A stretch of 59,995 nt of DNA from Lactiplantibacillus herbarum (GTDB lineage Bacteria > Bacillota > Bacilli > Lactobacillales > Lactobacillaceae), in contig NZ_LFEE01000016.1 in assembly GCF_001039045.1 (NCBI RefSeq), positions 1-59,995 on the forward strand, given 5' to 3'. A model generated the notes under the pieces. It ran no database searches, had not been told where the DNA came from, and worked only from the letters and a program-made list of their open reading frames with translations. A program made the position numbers and the translations under genes. Shown piece after piece: positions 41,913 to 51,109 of the stretch. Position 1 is the first letter of the stretch, and every line of letters begins with the position of its first letter.

Positions 41913-42785
41913 ATGAATAAACGAGAACAGGCTGGTAAGGACTACGCGTCAGGGATGGCTTACAAAGCTATTTCAGCTAAGTGTGGTGTGCCAGTCAATA
42001 CACTTAAGTCGTGGCGAACACGCGATCATTGGAAACGGGATGCATCTACCACCAAAGAGGTACACCCAAAACGTAAAAGGAATGCACCCAAGGTTGCACC
42101 TAAAATAATCGATGAACTAGAGGCAAACAGTGAGCTTACAGATAAGCAGAAACTGTTCTGCCTCTTTTATTTGCAACGGTTTAACGCAACCTGGGCATAT
42201 ATGAAAGCTTATAAATGTGATTATGATACAGCGCATGCGAGTGGTGCAAGGATGTTAGCCAATGTTAGCGTAAAGGCACAACTCGCTGAGTTAAAGAAGC
42301 AGCAGCGTTCCGAGTTGCTCGTAACCATCGACGATATCACCAACGAGTATGCTAAGCAGGCTTTTGCAAGCCTTGGTGATGTACTAGATTACAAGGTGCA
42401 TGAAGAACTAGTAGCAGATACGGATGGTAATGTGTTCCTCGACACAGACGATAATCCAGTCAAGAAGCATGTTGCTGACATTTACTTGAAACCGAGTGAT
42501 CAGATTGATTGGACGCTAATACAGGATATCCACCGTGGCAAGGATGGCTTAGTGGTCAAACTGTACGATAAGCAGAAAGCATTGGATAGTTTGTCTAAGC
42601 TGATTGGTGATGATGACAACAATGTCAACGAACAGAAAGTCCGCAAGCTGAAAGCTGATGCTGATATTGCAGAGGCCAAGGCACGACTTTTAAATGTTGA
42701 TGGTAATAATACAGAGACTAAAGTAGCTGAGTATCTAGATAAGTTAGATAATGTGTTGGATGGTGACAATGATGGCAATAAATGA
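41913..42785 (+). CDS. terS: Terminase small subunit
   Basis: A 290-aa protein. The N-terminal HTH (KDYASGMAYKAISAKCGVPVNTLKSWRTRDHWKR) binds the packaging site. The central LTDKQKLFCLFYLQRFNATWAYMKAY is the terminase_2/XtmA signature. The C-terminus is helical and contacts the large subunit. It overlaps terL by about 17 bases. Confidence 0.88.
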   Translation: MNKREQAGKDYASGMAYKAISAKCGVPVNTLKSWRTRDHWKRDASTTKEVHPKRKRNAPKVAPKIIDELEANSELTDKQKLFCLFYLQRFNATWAYMKAYKCDYDTAHASGARMLANVSVKAQLAELKKQQRSELLVTIDDITNEYAKQAFASLGDVLDYKVHEELVADTDGNVFLDTDDNPVKKHVADIYLKPSDQIDWTLIQDIHRGKDGLVVKLYDKQKALDSLSKLIGDDDNNVNEQKVRKLKADADIAEAKARLLNVDGNNTETKVAEYLDKLDNVLDGDNDGNK

Positions 42786-44043
42786 GTTATATACGCCTAA
42801 GCAAGTTCAAGTATTAAAGACACTGCGGCGGACTGATTGGCGTTTGTTGATTAATTACGGGGCTGTGCGTTCAGGTAAGACGGTAGTCGATAATGATGTG
42901 TTTTTAATGGAGTTACGTCGAGTACGGGCCGTTGCTGATAGATTAGGCGTCAAGGAGCCTATGTTTATCCTTGCTGGGTATTCTAGTAAATCGCTACAGA
43001 ATAACGTCCTACAAGAGCTAACTAACAAGTATGGTATTGATTTCCAGTTCGACAAGCATAATTCGTTCACGCTATTCGGTGTAAAGATTGTTCAGACGTT
43101 TACCGGCTCTATTGCTGGGCTTGGTGCCATCCGTGGTATGACGTCATTTGGCGCGTATGTCAATGAAGCCAGTCTTGCTAATGAAGAAGTGTTCAATGAA
43201 ATTCTAAACCGTTGTTCAGCACAAGACGCACGCATTGTATGCGATACAAACCCGGATGTACCTACACATTACTTGAAAGCTAGTTACATCGATAATAAGG
43301 ATCCCAAGGCGGGCGTTGTCAGCTACCATTTTACGATTGATGATAACACGTTCCTACCGACTAAGTACGTTGAGAATATGAAAGCCGGTACGCCGTCAGG
43401 GATGTTCTATGACCGTTCTATCTTAGGTCTGTGGGTATCTGGTGAAGGTATGGTTTATCGTGACTTCAATAAGGAAGCCATGATGATTCCACATTCTAAA
43501 CTGCCAAGCAATCTAACTTATTATGCGGGTATCGATTGGGGCTATGAGCATAAGGGTACGATTATTGTTATGGCGGATGACCATGCTGGCAATACGTATC
43601 TAGTTGAGGAACATACCCGGCAGTATGAAGAGATTGATTACTGGGTAGAAGTTGCTAAGGATATCGAGCAGCGGTATGGCAAGATTAAGTTCTGGGCTGA
43701 TAGCGCGCGACCTGAACACGTTGCACGATTCCAGCGTGAAGCAATCAAGTGCTATAACGCAAAGAAGTCTATATTATCAGGGATTGAGTCAGTGGCTAAG
43801 AGCATGAAGCAAGGCCACTTTTTTGTTGTCCAAGAAGCAATGGATAACAAAAAAGTGGGTACTGATAAGGCCGGGTATCATTACTTCTTGGATGAAGTTT
43901 ATATGTATGTGTGGGACAAGGGCACAGGGCTGCCAGTCAAGCTAAACGATGATGTAATGGATGCGGTTCGTTACGCTATCTACAACATGCACGAAGGCAT
44001 TAAGGCACGAGTAACTAAGAAGCCAAGACAATTGAGAGGATAG
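42769..44043 (+). CDS. terL: Terminase large subunit
   Basis: A 424-aa packaging ATPase/nuclease of the PBSX/XtmB type. The ATPase P-loop is GAVRSGKT (about residue 36), Walker B with catalytic Glu is ATFGAYVNEAS-like (GAYVNEASL), and the nuclease core shows GIDWGYEH and DVMDAVRYAIY. Translation is probably coupled to terS; the ATG at 42769 or 42772 is chosen and longer starts at 42751 and 42760 are possible. Confidence 0.9.
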   Translation: MMAINELYTPKQVQVLKTLRRTDWRLLINYGAVRSGKTVVDNDVFLMELRRVRAVADRLGVKEPMFILAGYSSKSLQNNVLQELTNKYGIDFQFDKHNSFTLFGVKIVQTFTGSIAGLGAIRGMTSFGAYVNEASLANEEVFNEILNRCSAQDARIVCDTNPDVPTHYLKASYIDNKDPKAGVVSYHFTIDDNTFLPTKYVENMKAGTPSGMFYDRSILGLWVSGEGMVYRDFNKEAMMIPHSKLPSNLTYYAGIDWGYEHKGTIIVMADDHAGNTYLVEEHTRQYEEIDYWVEVAKDIEQRYGKIKFWADSARPEHVARFQREAIKCYNAKKSILSGIESVAKSMKQGHFFVVQEAMDNKKVGTDKAGYHYFLDEVYMYVWDKGTGLPVKLNDDVMDAVRYAIYNMHEGIKARVTKKPRQLRG

Positions 44044-44054
44044 GAGGTGTACGA

Positions 44055-45566
44055 ATGCAATTTGACTTAAAAGAGAAGCGTGGTTCTAATGTAACAGTTG
44101 ATCGTGAGCTTGCGGGCGATATTGATAATCCAAGTTTTGAGGTAATCAATTATGCTATCAATCAGCAACGGCAACGACTCGAACGCTATAACGCGCTAGA
44201 ACATTATTATGAAGGCAATCAAGACGTTTTAACGCGGACACTTGATAGTGAAAAATTAGGACGTGCGGACGAGAAAGTTATGACTAATCATGCGAAGTAT
44301 ATTACTGATATGATTACAGGCTTTACAACTGGTAATCCCGTTAGCATCGCACCAGCGAAAGACAAAGATATTAAAGCTATTACGGACGCACAAGACCGGA
44401 TGGATGTTGATTCACACAACACTGAACTGGAAAAGGATTTAAGTGTGTTTGGTTGCGCGTATGAGTTGCTATACGTTAAGCAAACGTCAAGCGATGCCGT
44501 TGAGCTAGCTATTGAAAAGATTGACCCACGTGGCTGCGTTCTAGTTACCGATGATACTTTAGATAAGAATCCATTGTTTGGGATTTACTACGTTGAAAAG
44601 AAAGACTTGCTGGGCAATACTAACGGATATCTAATTACTATTTATACGGCAAACTGGATCATTCAATACCGAACTAAGACAGGCTATGTGTTATCTGATA
44701 CTAATTTAGTAGACAAGCCAAAAGCCATTCAGCATTATTTCAAGGGCGTCCCGCTAATTGAATATAGAAATAATGAAGAACGACAGGGTGACTTTGAACA
44801 AACCATTAGCTTGATTGATGCGTATAACGAACTCCAATCAGACCGTATCACTGACAAGCGGAACTTTGTGGATGCATTGCTGGTAGTTTATGGGTTCACT
44901 CTCGACAGCGAAGACGGTGAGGAAACAAACTTAAAAGATGGTGTACTTGAAGCACCTGGCAAAGGTGATCAAGGTGCTGGCGTTGAATGGCTAACTAAGA
45001 GCTTCGATGAATCACAGCTACAAGTATTAGTGAAGTCAATTAAAGACGACATTCATCAAACGTCATACGTTCCTAATATGAATGATGAGAACTTTGCAGG
45101 TACGATTAGCGGTGAAGCAATGAAATATAAACTGTTTGGTCTACTTCAATTACTAGCGACTAAGCAGCGGTATTTGACACGTGGTATTCGGCAACGATTA
45201 CAGCTTATGCAGAACTTGCTAACGTTTGAAGGTCAAAAGGTAGATGCTACGGGCGCCCCAATTACGATTGTTCCTGATATTCCAGTTAACATGGCAGATA
45301 TTATTAGCAATATTAAGAACTCGGAAGGCGTCATTCCACAACTTGTAGCATTGGGATGGTTGCCGGGAACGAATGATCCTCAGGAATTAATGAATATGTT
45401 GGATCAGGAAAAGCAAAAGGCCATCAAGCTACAACAGCAAGCAATTGGTGGTGAGCCGGAGACTGATAAGCAGGAGGTGGCCGCGGATGATTCTGGCAAA
45501 GTTTCAGTACAAGACAAACCGGATAGTAAGCTACCAAATAACGGGGCACGCACATCAGGCCAATAA
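44055..45566 (+). CDS. Portal protein (SPP1 gp6-like)
   Basis: A 503-aa protein with AGGAGG before the ATG. Signature segments are HYYEGNQDVLTR, NHAKYITDMITGFTTGNPV and SGEAMKYKLFGLLQL. It forms the dodecameric DNA entry ring. The last 80 bases of the gene also encode the N-terminus of Prp in another frame. Confidence 0.9.
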   Translation: MQFDLKEKRGSNVTVDRELAGDIDNPSFEVINYAINQQRQRLERYNALEHYYEGNQDVLTRTLDSEKLGRADEKVMTNHAKYITDMITGFTTGNPVSIAPAKDKDIKAITDAQDRMDVDSHNTELEKDLSVFGCAYELLYVKQTSSDAVELAIEKIDPRGCVLVTDDTLDKNPLFGIYYVEKKDLLGNTNGYLITIYTANWIIQYRTKTGYVLSDTNLVDKPKAIQHYFKGVPLIEYRNNEERQGDFEQTISLIDAYNELQSDRITDKRNFVDALLVVYGFTLDSEDGEETNLKDGVLEAPGKGDQGAGVEWLTKSFDESQLQVLVKSIKDDIHQTSYVPNMNDENFAGTISGEAMKYKLFGLLQLLATKQRYLTRGIRQRLQLMQNLLTFEGQKVDATGAPITIVPDIPVNMADIISNIKNSEGVIPQLVALGWLPGTNDPQELMNMLDQEKQKAIKLQQQAIGGEPETDKQEVAADDSGKVSVQDKPDSKLPNNGARTSGQ

Positions 45567-45783
45567 GGGCTATGACATTGTATGTGCAGCCGTTTCAGTA
45601 TTGAGCCAAGCAATTACTAATGAACTATCACAAGCCACTGTCAGTGAAGACGGTGGCCTTTTTATTGGACTAATTGAACCGAATACTAAGAATACAGTGC
45701 TTTGTGACACTTTGTTACACGGTCTATTAGACATTGCTGAGCAGTACCCTGAGAACCTACGAGTGGTGAACTTGGAGGTGTAA
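45487..45783 (+). CDS. prp: Phage-encoded Prp-type cysteine protease
   Basis: A 98-aa protein. The ATG at 45487 has AGGAGGTGG upstream and lies inside the portal gene in another frame. The GHAHQANKGYDIVCAAVSVL segment carries the His and Cys of the Prp active site (GHA...G-x-DIVCAAVS). Chromosomal Prp removes the N-terminus of ribosomal protein L27 at an LQ-x-FA sequence. In this operon the scaffold and major tail protein both carry such a sequence at the N-terminus, so virion maturation is the likely role. Confidence 0.85.
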   Translation: MILAKFQYKTNRIVSYQITGHAHQANKGYDIVCAAVSVLSQAITNELSQATVSEDGGLFIGLIEPNTKNTVLCDTLLHGLLDIAEQYPENLRVVNLEV

Positions 45784-45786
45784 CGG

Positions 45787-47508
45787 ATGACGGATAAGCG
45801 AAAGCTAGACTACTGGCAACTTCGAGCGGTACAAAGCGAGCAACGAGCGCATGATGCAGCTAATGCTAAGGCGGATATTATCGCTAAAGCATACTTGCGA
45901 GCACAAACTTATTTGACTGGTGAAGTTAATCAAATCTACAAACGATATTTTGGGGATGCTGAAACTACCGAGGCGGAAGCTAAGCAGATTCTTAATACTA
46001 AAGTGAGTCCTACAGAATTAGTTACGTTGCGGGCATTAGCTAATAATGTGACTGACAAAGAGTCTATGAAGCAAGTCACTGATTACTTGTCGCAGATGGC
46101 TGCTAAAGGACGTATCACTAGGCTGGAAGAGCTTAAAGCTAAGAGTTATATTGCTGTTAAGCAAGCAGCAAGCGTTGAAGTTGAACAATCAATTGATTTG
46201 TACACTAAAGTTATTCAGGATGGGCTTAAGCAAGCTGATAGTGAGATTAAGCTTGGTGAGTTTGGTAAAGATATCGAGTTGCCAAGTAGTAGTAAGCAGG
46301 AAATGCCTGAAACATCCGTTAAACGGATTGTTAATCCGACCACGGACAAAGAGATAGTGGCAGTTCAAACTACCCCAGATAAGCCGATAACGCAGTTTAA
46401 AGAATTGTCTGGTAAGTACGTTAAGGCTGCACTTGATACACCATTCGAAGGTAAGAGTTATTCACAACGAATCTGGCATAATACGGACCAACTCGCCGAA
46501 CGATTGGGCGAGTTATTTACTGCTCAACAAATGAGCGGAATGCGTGAACGTGATATGGAGCAGGCTTTGATGAAAGAGTTCAATGTTGGAGCGTATTACG
46601 CTAGACGTTTGATTCGTACCGAAGCTAATTACTTCCACAATAAGACTAAGCTTGACGAGTGGAAGCAACGAGGTTCAAAGCAATATCAATTGGTTGCGGT
46701 GCTTGATATGCGAACGTCAACAATTTGTCGAAATATTGATGGTAAGGTTTACGAAGTTGCTAAGGCAAGTGTGGGCGTTAACTACCCGCCATTACATCCG
46801 AATTGTAGGACTGTAGCCATCCTCTATCGTGCTGATAGCAAGTACACGTTATCGCGTACGGTGAACGACCCAATTACTGGTAAGACTATGAAGTTGAAGC
46901 CTAATGAGAACTACCATGATTGGGAGAAGCGATTAGTTGCTGAGCATGGTCGCAAAGAAGTAGATTTAGGCCAGAAAAAGGTAGATAATTACCGTAGTGA
47001 TTCTAAGCAGTATCATCAGCTACAGGATGATATGGACAATAAAAATGTCCCTGTTACACTCGATAACTTCCAGAATATGAAGTACCGCAATGATGAGGAC
47101 TGGAATGAACTGCAGGATTATCATCGTCAGCGGGTTTCAGGTATGTTGTCGCCACACATGAATTTCAAGGATTATCGAGCTTTGTATAGAATGGCATCCA
47201 AAGAACTTATCGGAGTAACAACTTTCGATGGATGTACAGTTAAATCTTTAAGTAAGCATTTCATGGAACGATTTGTTGGTTCAAGTAATAACCCATTACC
47301 GAAGTCAAATGGCACTGCTGAAAGAATTCGAACAGGCGTTCATGTTGAGGGCATAAAAGATGCGTTGATCAATGGTAAAGCAATATCCAGTTCTACCGAT
47401 GACACTGTTAAGTTGTATTCAGGCAAAGATACGCGTGTCGCCTTGAACTTTAGGACTGGGAATATAATTCAAGTAAATCCTATACACCGAAACAAGGAGA
47501 AAAAATAG
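45787..47508 (+). CDS. MuF minor head protein with C-terminal toxin-like domain
   Basis: A 573-aa protein. Residues about 220-360 are a phage MuF/SPP1 gp7 head-morphogenesis domain (RLIRTEANYFHNKTK, VLDMRTSTICRNIDGKVY, YPPLHPNCRTVAILY). After a linker, the last 110 residues (from about 462: TTFDGCTVKSLSKHFMERFV through FRTGNIIQVNPIHR) look like a barnase/EndoU/RelE-like nuclease domain of the PBECR kind seen in polymorphic MuF toxins. The next gene may encode its immunity protein. Confidence 0.78.
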   Translation: MTDKRKLDYWQLRAVQSEQRAHDAANAKADIIAKAYLRAQTYLTGEVNQIYKRYFGDAETTEAEAKQILNTKVSPTELVTLRALANNVTDKESMKQVTDYLSQMAAKGRITRLEELKAKSYIAVKQAASVEVEQSIDLYTKVIQDGLKQADSEIKLGEFGKDIELPSSSKQEMPETSVKRIVNPTTDKEIVAVQTTPDKPITQFKELSGKYVKAALDTPFEGKSYSQRIWHNTDQLAERLGELFTAQQMSGMRERDMEQALMKEFNVGAYYARRLIRTEANYFHNKTKLDEWKQRGSKQYQLVAVLDMRTSTICRNIDGKVYEVAKASVGVNYPPLHPNCRTVAILYRADSKYTLSRTVNDPITGKTMKLKPNENYHDWEKRLVAEHGRKEVDLGQKKVDNYRSDSKQYHQLQDDMDNKNVPVTLDNFQNMKYRNDEDWNELQDYHRQRVSGMLSPHMNFKDYRALYRMASKELIGVTTFDGCTVKSLSKHFMERFVGSSNNPLPKSNGTAERIRTGVHVEGIKDALINGKAISSSTDDTVKLYSGKDTRVALNFRTGNIIQVNPIHRNKEKK

Positions 47509-47509
47509 T

Positions 47510-47797
47510 ATGTACACATACGATATTTTACTAAGCGATTACGAGCTACTGCTAAAGATTGCTGATACAGGAGCCAAAGTAGATATATTTGGTACTACTG
47601 ATTGGATTAAAAAGAATGATAAAGTGGTGACATTACATTTTGCTGATTTTGAATCTTTTGACAATTTCATGATGTATGTAGACATGTTTGAAGCATCATC
47701 TGGAATGGATGAAGAGCAAGAAAATTTGACAGCTACTGGTATTCAATTACAAAAGATTTACGATGGTGCCTATGCTTTAGATGTGGATGATGAATAA
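47510..47797 (+). CDS. Candidate immunity protein for the MuF toxin domain
   Basis: A 95-aa very acidic protein that starts one base after the MuF stop with AAGGAG upstream. It is beta-rich in the first half (KVVTLHFADFESFDNFMMYVDMF). Acidity, size and immediate linkage are typical of nuclease immunity proteins. No family recognised; the role is inferred from position. Confidence 0.55.
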   Translation: MYTYDILLSDYELLLKIADTGAKVDIFGTTDWIKKNDKVVTLHFADFESFDNFMMYVDMFEASSGMDEEQENLTATGIQLQKIYDGAYALDVDDE

Positions 47798-47955
47798 TGA
47801 TAGGATTTCAGATAGTTATGGGCCTAACGGTGGTTTTATCACTGTTGGGTCTTTTTAGTAGAAGTTTATTGGATGACCGGCAAAAGTATCAACAATTCGC
47901 GGCTATTTGTATTGCAGCCATTGTGTGTTGGACGATTGTTATTTTGTTAGGGTAA
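47797..47955 (+). CDS. 52-aa two-helix membrane protein
   Basis: Starts in TAATG overlap with the preceding gene. Two hydrophobic helices (IGFQIVMGLTVVLSLLGLF and the C-terminal FAAICIAAIVCWTIVILLG) joined by a charged loop. It could assist the toxin/immunity pair or act as a small holin-like or exclusion protein. Function unknown. Confidence 0.5.
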   Translation: MIGFQIVMGLTVVLSLLGLFSRSLLDDRQKYQQFAAICIAAIVCWTIVILLG

Positions 47956-48087
47956 GTATCTGAACAAAAGGTGTTTAAAGGAGTGTGATTATCAATCATA
48001 AAAACTCTTTCTAAATTAAAGTAAAATGATTTGCCACTTTTGTTATATTATAAATGTAATCAAAATTATGATGAAGGTGGAAAAACT

Positions 48088-48681
48088 ATGGAAAAAGATG
48101 CGGATTGTAAGTTTTTAAGAAACAATGCATGGTGGTTAGTTCCAGTACTTTTATTTGTACTAATTATTGTTTTTGATATTAAGTTGAAAACATATTGGCT
48201 AGTGGATACCAGTAAGCATACAATTAATACTCCAATTTTTACAATATTCGCAACTTTGCTAGGATTAATCGGTTATTCAGTGAGACAGAAGCAGAAATTG
48301 GTGGCTGAACAAATTGCAAAATCCCGAATTGATTGGCTCAAAGAAATGCGTGAGCATGTTGCAAATTATATAACTTCAGTTAATGTGACGTATGACTATA
48401 GAATGAACCATACTAATATGGCTGATGATAAGATAAAAAAGGAATATAGAGAGCTAAAACAAAAAGTTGAAAAAAACTATGCTCTGATTATGTTTAATTT
48501 GAATCCAAAAGAAAAAATAACGAAACAATTGAATGATTATTTGCAGCTTGCTAATGAACCGATAACAATGGGAGATAAGAAGGAAGCAGAAACGGCACTA
48601 GATGAGAATGTCCAAGCCTTTTTTAAATCTGAGTGGGATAAAGCAAAAAAAGAAATTCAAAGTGGTAGGGTTGATAAATGA
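48088..48681 (+). CDS. Membrane-anchored moron protein
   Basis: A 197-aa protein. The ATG at 48088 with AAGGTGG upstream is chosen over the longer frame from 48031. Two hydrophobic helices (about residues 14-32 and 45-62) are followed by a cytoplasmic helical domain of about 130 residues (RQKQKLVAEQIAKSRIDWLKEMREHV...). It is clearly more AT-rich than the head genes around it, has gaps on both sides and a terminator-like hairpin behind it. This is the profile of a lysogenic-conversion gene inserted in the structural operon. Confidence 0.65.
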   Translation: MEKDADCKFLRNNAWWLVPVLLFVLIIVFDIKLKTYWLVDTSKHTINTPIFTIFATLLGLIGYSVRQKQKLVAEQIAKSRIDWLKEMREHVANYITSVNVTYDYRMNHTNMADDKIKKEYRELKQKVEKNYALIMFNLNPKEKITKQLNDYLQLANEPITMGDKKEAETALDENVQAFFKSEWDKAKKEIQSGRVDK

Positions 48682-48781
48682 GCTTTTGACCTGAGTAAGT
48701 CACTAAACTATTCAAATTAAATAAGCATGCGTGGGTCTAGTGATGACGCCACGGTCAAATTTGCACAATGTGTGGGGCTGT

Positions 48782-48808
48782 AAAGCAATACATGGGGTGC
48801 TTTTTTTG
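48782..48808 (+). terminator. Weak terminator-like hairpin after the moron
   Basis: AAAGCA and TGCTTT pair around a 10-nt loop and run into TTTTTTT. Short stem; termination may be partial, which would let late transcripts pass. Confidence 0.45.
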
Positions 48809-48850
48809 TGGCCTGAATTATTAGAAATGCGTGGGCGGGAGGAAATTAAC

Positions 48851-49525
48851 ATGAAGCTACTTAAACTAAAGATGGACTTACAAATGTTTGCTGATGGCGA
48901 TGGTGGAGCCGACGGTGATGGCGGGCAAGGCACTGATACTAATACTGGCGACAACACGCAACAGCAAGGTGGCAGTGACACAACTGATGCTAATAAGTCT
49001 CAGGATGGCGCTGACAAGCCTTTCAAGGCGTTCGCTAGTGAACAAGAATGGCAGTCTAGTGTTGATAAGCTAATTCAAACAGCGATTAAGACGCATGATG
49101 AAAAGCGAGCCAACGAGGACCAACAACAAAAAGATTATGACAAGATGACGGACTTGGAAAAAGCCACCTATGATCGAGATCAACTAACACAACAGTTAGC
49201 TGATGCTCAACGTCATGGCACAATCGTTGAGAACAAAGCTAAGCTCACTGAACGATTAGGTACGGATGATTTACCAACTACATTGATTGCGGCTTTTAGC
49301 GACGATGTACTGGCTAATGATGAAGGTATCGAAGAAGCTTATACGAATATCAGTAAGGCGTTTACGGATAGTCTCCAGAAGGCCATTAATAAGCGCATCG
49401 CAGCATCGGGTACAACTGTACCGGGGAGTGCTGATTCAGTTACTAAGTCTGGCGGTGCCAGCGCGGCCGATTCTTTAAACAAGGAACAACAATCAGGTAA
49501 GTCCAGTCTTTGGACAACGAAATAG
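48851..49525 (+). CDS. Phage scaffolding protein with Prp cleavage motif
   Basis: A 224-aa protein from ATG 48851 (GGAGG upstream). It begins MKLLKLKMDLQMFADG, which matches the L27 N-terminus cut by Prp (LQ-x-FA). An acidic Gly/Asp-rich linker follows, then a long helical DUF4355-type scaffold region (residues 60-195) and a Ser/Gly-rich tail. It directs capsid assembly and is then removed, possibly after cleavage by the Prp encoded three genes upstream. Confidence 0.82.
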   Translation: MKLLKLKMDLQMFADGDGGADGDGGQGTDTNTGDNTQQQGGSDTTDANKSQDGADKPFKAFASEQEWQSSVDKLIQTAIKTHDEKRANEDQQQKDYDKMTDLEKATYDRDQLTQQLADAQRHGTIVENKAKLTERLGTDDLPTTLIAAFSDDVLANDEGIEEAYTNISKAFTDSLQKAINKRIAASGTTVPGSADSVTKSGGASAADSLNKEQQSGKSSLWTTK

Positions 49526-49537
49526 GAGGAATTAATT

Positions 49538-49888
49538 ATGGCTTATGTACGACCAGAAGAAGTAGTAAACGAAATCAATTTTTTAGCAGCAAGTAAGTTC
49601 GTATCATTTCCACGACAAGTTGATGGTACTAGCTATGCAGTAATGGAAGATTCACGAGGCCACAAGGTCATCCCAGCGGGTACTGTATATCCAACTAATG
49701 ATGACAAGGCTGAAGGTGTTACGATCGATGAAGTAGATGTAACGTATGGTGCTCAACCTGTCGGCGTGATTGTTGAAGGGTACATCTATGGCAAGAAGTT
49801 ACCAAAAGAACCAGTTGCAGCCGCAATGACAGCTTTAGCAAAGATTACTTTTGTTGATGAAGCTGCTGGCGCTACGGTTCAAGGCTAA
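49538..49888 (+). CDS. Capsid decoration / head-fibre-like protein
   Basis: A 116-aa beta-rich protein between scaffold and capsid genes, the usual place of a decoration protein. IPAGTVYPTNDDKAEGVTIDEVDVTYGAQPVGVIVEGYIYGKKLP is a pattern seen in phage head decoration proteins. GGAGG precedes the ATG. Confidence 0.65.
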   Translation: MAYVRPEEVVNEINFLAASKFVSFPRQVDGTSYAVMEDSRGHKVIPAGTVYPTNDDKAEGVTIDEVDVTYGAQPVGVIVEGYIYGKKLPKEPVAAAMTALAKITFVDEAAGATVQG

Positions 49889-49902
49889 GGAGGAATAAGT
49901 AA

Positions 49903-50913
49903 ATGACTACTATTGCAGATTTATTTTCACAACCTGATTTGATTGATTTTACATTAAATCGCCAGTACCCCACTATGTTAGGTGATGAACTCTTTGAACC
50001 AATTAAAGTGAACTCACTTACAATTGATGTTCTTAAGCGTCAGAATCGAACTCCAGTAATTGCTTCAGTTGCTGCGTTTGATGCCGAGGCTGAAATTGGC
50101 TCTCGTTCAGCAGAAAATAACGTTGAAGAATTAGCATTGATCAAGCGTAAGATGCAGATTAAAGAACGCGATTTATATGCGTTGTTAAATCCACGGACGC
50201 CAGCGGAAGCGGCTTACTTGAAGAACTATGTTTACAATGATTTTGATGTACTTAATCAAGGCGTACTTGCTCGTGTTGAAAAGATGGCTATGGATGTGTT
50301 GGCTACTGGGAAAACAACGTTAGTTAATGAAGATGGTAAGTTAAACTCGACCGTTGACTATCAAGTGCCAGAAGAACATCAAGAAGCATTGACTGGTGCT
50401 AGTACTTGGGATAACACGGATGTCGACATTCTTAAGAACATTACCGATTGGTGTGACAAAATGGACATTACACCAACACGAGCCTTAACTAGCCGTAAAG
50501 TTTACCGTCAAATTACGACAAATGCTAAGGTATTACAAGCAATCTTTGGCACTTCAACCCGCGCTTTGGGTCAAGCTGACTTCGACCAATTTATGCAAGC
50601 ACAAGGCTTACCAGTTATTCGGACGTACGATCAAAAATACAAGGATGCGGCTGGTAAGTCTAACCGTTATTTCCCAGAAAACCGAATTGTCTTAATGAAC
50701 GATGATCCATTGGGCAACAAAGTATTTGGACCAACACCGGAGGAATTAGCACAATTCAATGGTGCTGCTCAAATTAATGCTGTTGGGAATGTATACGATA
50801 TGATCTATACCGAAACGCATGATCCAATTGGTACTTGGGAAAAGGCATCAGCCGTTGCATTACCAGCGTTTGCTGCTGTTGATGAAGTATTCCAAGCACA
50901 AGTCTTAGCCTAG
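49903..50913 (+). CDS. Major capsid protein (gpE/SPP1 gp13-like)
   Basis: A 336-aa HK97-fold capsid protein. TIADLFSQPDLIDFTLNRQYP, the E-loop region IGSRSAENNVEELALIKRKM and the A-domain LVNEDG...PVIRTYDQKY match the lambda-E-like group. It has no N-terminal delta domain and no L27-like motif, so it is probably not processed. AAGGAGG precedes the ATG. Confidence 0.88.
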   Translation: MTTIADLFSQPDLIDFTLNRQYPTMLGDELFEPIKVNSLTIDVLKRQNRTPVIASVAAFDAEAEIGSRSAENNVEELALIKRKMQIKERDLYALLNPRTPAEAAYLKNYVYNDFDVLNQGVLARVEKMAMDVLATGKTTLVNEDGKLNSTVDYQVPEEHQEALTGASTWDNTDVDILKNITDWCDKMDITPTRALTSRKVYRQITTNAKVLQAIFGTSTRALGQADFDQFMQAQGLPVIRTYDQKYKDAAGKSNRYFPENRIVLMNDDPLGNKVFGPTPEELAQFNGAAQINAVGNVYDMIYTETHDPIGTWEKASAVALPAFAAVDEVFQAQVLA

Positions 50914-50924
50914 AGGTGAACTAG

Positions 50925-51098
50925 ATGCGAGTACGTGTAAAGGATATGCCAGTCCGTTATAAAGATCAGCGTTATAAAAAGGATGCTGAGCTCACCATTA
51001 CGCAAGACGCGTTCAATGATGGGCTTTTCGTTTGCCTTGATACTAAGGACGATGATCAAGTAGATAACGAACACAAAGAGACTACAGACGAAGAATAG
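50925..51098 (+). CDS. 57-aa protein between capsid and connector
   Basis: ATG preceded by AGAGGTGA. The first half is a small basic beta domain (RVRVKDMPVRYKDQRYK), the second is acidic. Proteins of this size and place occur in related phages. Function unknown. Confidence 0.6.
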   Translation: MRVRVKDMPVRYKDQRYKKDAELTITQDAFNDGLFVCLDTKDDDQVDNEHKETTDEE

Positions 51099-51109
51099 AG
51101 GGTGATAGC

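Noticed and set aside
43740-45540. Homing endonuclease or intron in the terminase/portal genes
   Set aside because: Both proteins read through at normal length without insertions.
48031-48087. N-terminal extension of the moron protein from 48031
   Set aside because: The extension lies over the likely promoter region, and the ATG at 48088 has a clear AAGGTGG site.
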